From positions 1,491,664,003 to 1,491,728,002 of the forward strand of contig NC_056745.1 of assembly GCF_019279795.1 (NCBI RefSeq): 64,000 nt of DNA. The letters are read 5' to 3'. A program made the translations under genes and the position numbers. The notes below the pieces were generated by a model. That model saw only the letters and a program-made list of their open reading frames with translations. It was not told the DNA's origin and did no database searches. This document shows, in pieces, positions 59,394 through 64,000 of the stretch. The stretch comes from Protopterus annectens. Taxonomy: Eukaryota; Chordata; Ceratodontiformes; Protopteridae. The first letter of the stretch is position 1. Every line of letters begins with the position of its first letter.

Positions 59394-61164
59394 ATGTCAG
59401 AAAAAGTTAATTGTATTTCTTGTGGGAAGCAAATACCTCATAAGGATTTTCATTCTTACTGTATTCCTTGCCTAGGCCCTGATCACAACGTTGCTAGCTG
59501 TCGGTTTTGCACTAGATTTAACCAACGCACTATTAAGTGTCGGTACGATTTTGCTTTCATTACTTTGGCCAAAGATTCAATTATATAATGCCGTCAGAAC
59601 AGCCAACCACCGGAGTTTACCAAAAGCGCAAGGAAAAAGAAAAGGACAGGCATCCGAGGTCCAAAACCGACGACGAGGCTACCGCTAAATCAGTCGCCGG
59701 TTCTCAGTGAGGCGCTTTCGCAGCCTCTGATGCCTGCTGCCTCAGAGCGACAGGGCATTGCCGACTCCCACATAGAGCCAACTAGGCCTCTGGATATTCA
59801 AGGTATCGGACACTCGGAAACTATCCCCTCAGATGGGTCCAGAGCCGCTGAGCAGGCATTTGCTTCTGAGGGTGTTTTCAGGCCTATACAGTTATATGTT
59901 AAGCCAACCTCAGCTTCAAAGGCAGACTAAAGCAGCCCTAAAGACAAAAAAACAAGTACAGCATTCTCCTGGACAGACTTCCATGCCTAAAAAACAGATG
60001 CTCAAAATGGCCGAAGACCTAATTACCTTGATCAGGGGTTCCCATCCCCCTCCTGATAAGAGGCCTAGGCAAGAGACAGAATATGAATCTTCAGATCAGG
60101 TTTCCATTTCCTCGGATGACGACTCTGAGCAGGAATACTCTCTTCCTCGCTGTGAGGATTCTGATGCTGAAGAATTTATCCCTTCAGCCTCTCCTCCTGA
60201 GGATTATTCTTTTGGGGAAACTCTGCATACTATGAGGGAGCACTTCCGCTGGGAGAGCCAAGACTACTCAGAATCAAAGAAAAGGCTTAGAGATAGTCTT
60301 TTACTACCTCAGCACGGGCCTCTTGCTATTCCCCCTGTGTTAGACATTGTGGATGATGTATTTTCAGAGTCCGGCCTTTCTCCTGACTCTTTACCCCCTG
60401 CCAAACCAAACCGATACTACAGGGTTCCGGATTCACATACATTTCTTTATAAAAACCCTGCTGCTGACCCAGAAACCACTTCTCAGGGTCCCAAAGGGGT
60501 CAAGGCTTCCACTGCAAAAAACCCTATTCCCTCTGGTAGGGATTCAAGGGCACTAGACAGATTGGGGGGAAAAAGGTTTACACTTCTGCTACTTTGGCTG
60601 TGAGGGCTTTAAACTGTCAATTTCATATGCTTAAATATCAGCAATACTTAATGCAACTGCTTAAACAGAAAATGTTGACTAATTCGGATTGTGCAGAAAA
60701 TAAGGAAATGCAGGATTTGCTGCATGCAACTGAACAACTGGGAAAGCATACATTGCAATGTGGTTTTGATTCTCTGGAGGCCTCTTGCAAGGCCGCAGTT
60801 ATGGGTTCTGTCATTAGGAGGCATGCTTGGTTGAAGGAACAGAATCTGCCTGATTATGTTGAAGCAAAATTATTAGATGCTCCATTACAGCATGATACTT
60901 TATTTGGTATTAAAGCAGAGGGAGGTGTTGAAGAAAATGGAGGACAAAGCGAAATCTATGCAAACAGTAAAGGATTTCTTACAGGTACAGCCACCTAGAT
61001 TTAGCAGGAACTGGCCTACAAAGAATTGGTCCTTTCCAGTGTCAGACAGGCCACAAAGAGGCAGGTACAGATGCCCCAGAGCTCATACAGGCCTAAACAG
61101 TGGGGCGCTTCTACCCCCAAAAGTGGAGAAAACAAATCACAGCTATACAGGAAACTGTCCCAAT
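59394..61164 (+). pseudogene. DIRS f gag-like region
   Basis: The zinc block (NCISCGKQIPHK, CIPCLGPDH, CRFCTRFNQRT) is followed by a linker close to that of a, MLKMAEDLITLIRGSHPPPD, YSFGETLHTMREHFRWESQD, YYRVPDSHTFLYKN and IRRHAWLKEQNLPDYVEAKL. The region is broken. Confidence 0.8.
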
Positions 61165-63030
61165 GACTTTCCTCTGCTAGCACTTTTTTCTCAGAATTGG
61201 CACAGGATCACCCAGGACAAATGGGTCTTGAATATAGTGTCCCAGGGCTACAGGTTCCACTTTCACACCCTGCCAAGGGCAAAAGGTATGCCAGACCCTG
61301 CCACACAATCAATGGGCAGAGGCACAAAAACAAGTTTCATTTCTCATGGACATGAGCGCCATTCAGCAAGTACCACAGCAAGAGCAGGGACAAGGATTTT
61401 ACTCTTTTCTTGGTACCCAGAAAGGACAAAGCCTGGAGACCAATACTGGACCTGTCTATTCTAAATACTTTTCTGGATGTTCCAAAATTCAAAATGTTGA
61501 CTCTGCAGCAGCTTCTGCCCATGCTGGGCAAGAAGGCTTGGCTTGTAACTTTTGGACCTAAAAGAGACATACCTGTATGTACCAATCAGACAATCTTGCA
61601 GAAGATACCTCAGATTCATAGCTGGCTCAATGCACTACCGATTCTCTGCACTGCCCTTTGGCTTATCTACTGCACCCAGGGTCTTCACAAAATGCCTGGC
61701 ACCAGTAAATGCATTTTGCAGACAAAGAGGAATTCAAATATATCCTTACTTGGACGACTGCCTTATTCAAGCAGAGAACAAAGACATTCTACTAAAACAT
61801 CTGGCATTTGTAAAAAGATTACTAATTTGCCTAGGGTACACAGTAAACGAAAAGAAATCAAAACTAGTACCCTCTCAAGAGATAATATTCCTGGTTGCAA
61901 GCTTAAATACAACTGCCCAGATGGCTTACCTCATGCCAGACAAACAAAGGCAACTGACTTCTTACTTCAAAATGTTAGCAACAAAGACCCAATTATCTGC
62001 AAGAAAAATTCTGCAGGCTTTGGGCTTCATGGCGTCCTGCGTTCTACTAATTCCAGGTGCCAGACTGCATATGAGGAAACTACAATGGTATCTAAAAAGT
62101 GTTTGGACTCAGCATTGCCACAGCCTGGAAACATGAATTACCCTCCTTCCTTGCCTGCAGCAGGAGTTTTGATGGTGGGCATAGGCCTGTCACCACAACA
62201 AGGGGCAGCCATTCAACCAACTCACAGCCAGACAGTCAATAACAACAGATGCATCAGATTATGCCTGGGAGGCCCACATGGCAGGAAAATGTATTCAGGG
62301 CACATGGCCCACAAGCCAAAGGCATCCTCATATCGATCAAAAAGAGATGCTAGCTGTTCAGAATGCCTTGACAGCCTTCAAGGATCTACTTCATCCAGGA
62401 CAACTACTGATAAGGACGGACAATACTACAGTCATGTGGTAAATAAACAAGCAGGGAGGCACACATCCCTACCCCCTCTTCAGACAAGCCATGACTTTGT
62501 GGGACACAGCATTGACTTATCAAGTACACCTGCAAGCACAATTCCTGCCAGGAAAGATAAATACTCTGGCAGACTAATTAAGAAGAAACCTCACGGATCC
62601 CCATGAGTGGAAACTGGATCCACAAGTCTTCAGCATGATAAAGGAATGGGGATGCCCAGACATAGATCTATTTGCCTCCCCTCACAACTATCAACTCCAG
62701 ATATTCTGCACAAGGACTTATCACAAGCAAGTATGGAAAGTGGATGCTCTATCATTCAGCTGGGAAACCCTAACAGTTTATGCCTTTCCTCCTCTGCCTC
62801 TCCTCCCCAAGGTACTCCTAAAGGTCAGACAAGAGAAGCCAAACATGATTCTGATTACCCCAGACTGTCCCCACCAGCACTGGTACTCAATCCTAAAGAG
62901 CTTGTCCCAAGGCCCAGCCTGGACATTACCTCTAATTCCTCACTTACTAACCCAACAAAACAATCAGATCCTGCACAGCCAACTCAAGACCCTAAATCTA
63001 GCAGCATTGCAGATAATGTAGCCATTTAGA
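61165..63030 (+). pseudogene. DIRS f RT, RNase H and methyltransferase-like region
   Basis: WRPILDLSILNTFLDVPKF, FKMLTLQQLLPML and YPYLDD (61741-61758) mark the RT. An RNase H part comes near 62240-62450. DIDLFASPHNYQLQIFCTRT, DALSFSWETLTVYAFPPLPL and LLPKVLLKVRQEKP mark the Dam-like part. The region is broken. Confidence 0.8.
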
Positions 63031-63049
63031 ACACACCTCTCTCTAAAGC

Positions 63050-64000
63050 AGTGATGGATGTTATTTTGGAGGCCAGGAGGCCCAGTACCAGGAAATCTTA
63101 TGCAGAAAAATGGAAGAGATTGTGTTTGGAACCAGGCCCAAGGAATTGACACGTTTGTACCAAATATCCCTCAGATTTTACAATACCTAACCAAGATGCT
63201 GGACAAAGGCCTATCCTTTTCATCAATTAAAATCCATGCCTCTACCATTTCAGCTCATTACAATACGGGACCACCTATTTTTTCTCATCCATTGCTAAGG
63301 AAGTACCTCAGAGGGGCCAAAAATATAAGAGCCCCAAGGAGAGCACCAATACCTGCATGGGACCTCAACTATGTCTTGGAAAAACTCACACTGCCACCAT
63401 TTGAGCCAGCCAATACAGCTGAGATAAAGTTCTTATCATGGAAAACAGTTCTGCTCCTAGCAATAACCTCTGCAAGATGAGTCTCAGAGTTGCAGGCGCT
63501 TATGGCTGTGGAACCTTTCATCATTTTCCATCCAGACAGGGTTTCTCTGAGGACGAACCCGACATTTATGCCTAAGGTAGTGTCCAGTGTGGCCCTTAAC
63601 CAAACCATTCATTTGCCTACTTTTTATCCAAACCCACAGAATAAGGGTGAGAGACTCCTACATTCTTTGGACATACACAGACAGCTATGTTTCTACTTGG
63701 ACAGAACTAAAGCTTTCAGAAAGACTGAGCAACTCTTAGTGGCATATGCTGCAGGATCACAAGGAAAAGCTATCTCTAAGCAGACTATTTCAAAATGGAT
63801 AGGTCACTGCATTCATTTCTGCTATGCACAACATGGCAAATCAGTGCCTAAGGGCATTAGGCCACATTCAGCCAGAGCAGCAGCCATCCTCAGGGGAGTA
63901 CCAACCAAAGACATCTTAGAGGCTGCAGCTTGGAGTTTAGTGCATACTTTTACAAAGCACTGCCACTTACCTCTCTACTCTAAATCCAGAGCAGGCTTTG
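63050..64000 (+). pseudogene. DIRS f tyrosine recombinase (partial at window end)
   Basis: Shows the EARRPSTRKSYAEKWKR block, SSIKIHASTISAHYNTGPP, a TSAR..SELQALMAVEP block, a HSAR (HxxR) block and the start of the Tyr block near 63960. The region is broken and continues past the window. Confidence 0.8.

Larger units (their letters stand above)
59073..64000 (+). mobile_element. DIRS-type retrotransposon 'f', cut by the window end
   Basis: Left ITR, gag, RT region and most of the YR are inside the window; the ICR and right ITR would lie beyond 64000. It is the closest relative of element a by gag and RT sequence. About nine breaks are seen. The left flank ends in G. Confidence 0.9.

Overview
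The window looks like repeat-dominated nuclear DNA from a vertebrate. The evidence is several CR1/L2-type LINE remnants, a MIR/CORE-SINE-like remnant, a Tigger-type DNA transposon remnant, many minisatellites, and a dense group of DIRS-type (tyrosine-recombinase) retrotransposons. Amphibian or lungfish-like genomes are rich in this mix, but the species cannot be fixed from the sequence. I see no convincing host exon, tRNA, rRNA or CRISPR array. Almost every long open frame belongs to a transposable element or a tandem repeat.

Layout. 1-3265 is a CR1/L2-like LINE whose 5' part lies outside the window. It holds an ORF1 SGNH-esterase end, an endonuclease and an RT. A second LINE tail follows to about 3.8 kb. 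3.8-16.1 kb is non-coding and carries several short tandem arrays. 16124-21687 is DIRS element 'a'. 21.7-28.2 kb holds only old LINE fragments. About 28250-33390 is an old, divergent DIRS-type element. 33.9-40.46 kb is a 72-bp minisatellite split by DIRS element 'b' (34301-39774). 41277-46395 is DIRS 'c'. 46396-57604 is DIRS 'd', with DIRS 'e' (47738-53343) nested in its gag region. 57605-58740 is a LINE fragment joined to a Tigger fragment, both on the minus strand. 59073 to the window end is DIRS 'f'.

The six younger DIRS copies share one plan: a left inverted terminal repeat (ITR) with a TATA/initiator core promoter, a gag-like gene with a three-CxxC zinc motif, an RT/RNase H/Dam-like methyltransferase region, a tyrosine recombinase (YR), an internal complementary region (ICR), and a right ITR about 30 nt longer than the left. 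Gag, RT and YR lie in different, overlapping frames. All copies point the same way (+). All carry interruptions and are treated here as fossils, although e and b have nearly identical ITRs and so look recent.

The most informative signals are these. Every readable left end follows a G and every readable right end precedes TT, with no target duplication, so the target is read as G^TT. Elements b and e each split recognisable DNA that resumes exactly. Each ICR matches the private end sequences of its own element. TATA-to-initiator spacing is 31 nt in all six left ITRs. All counts were made by eye.
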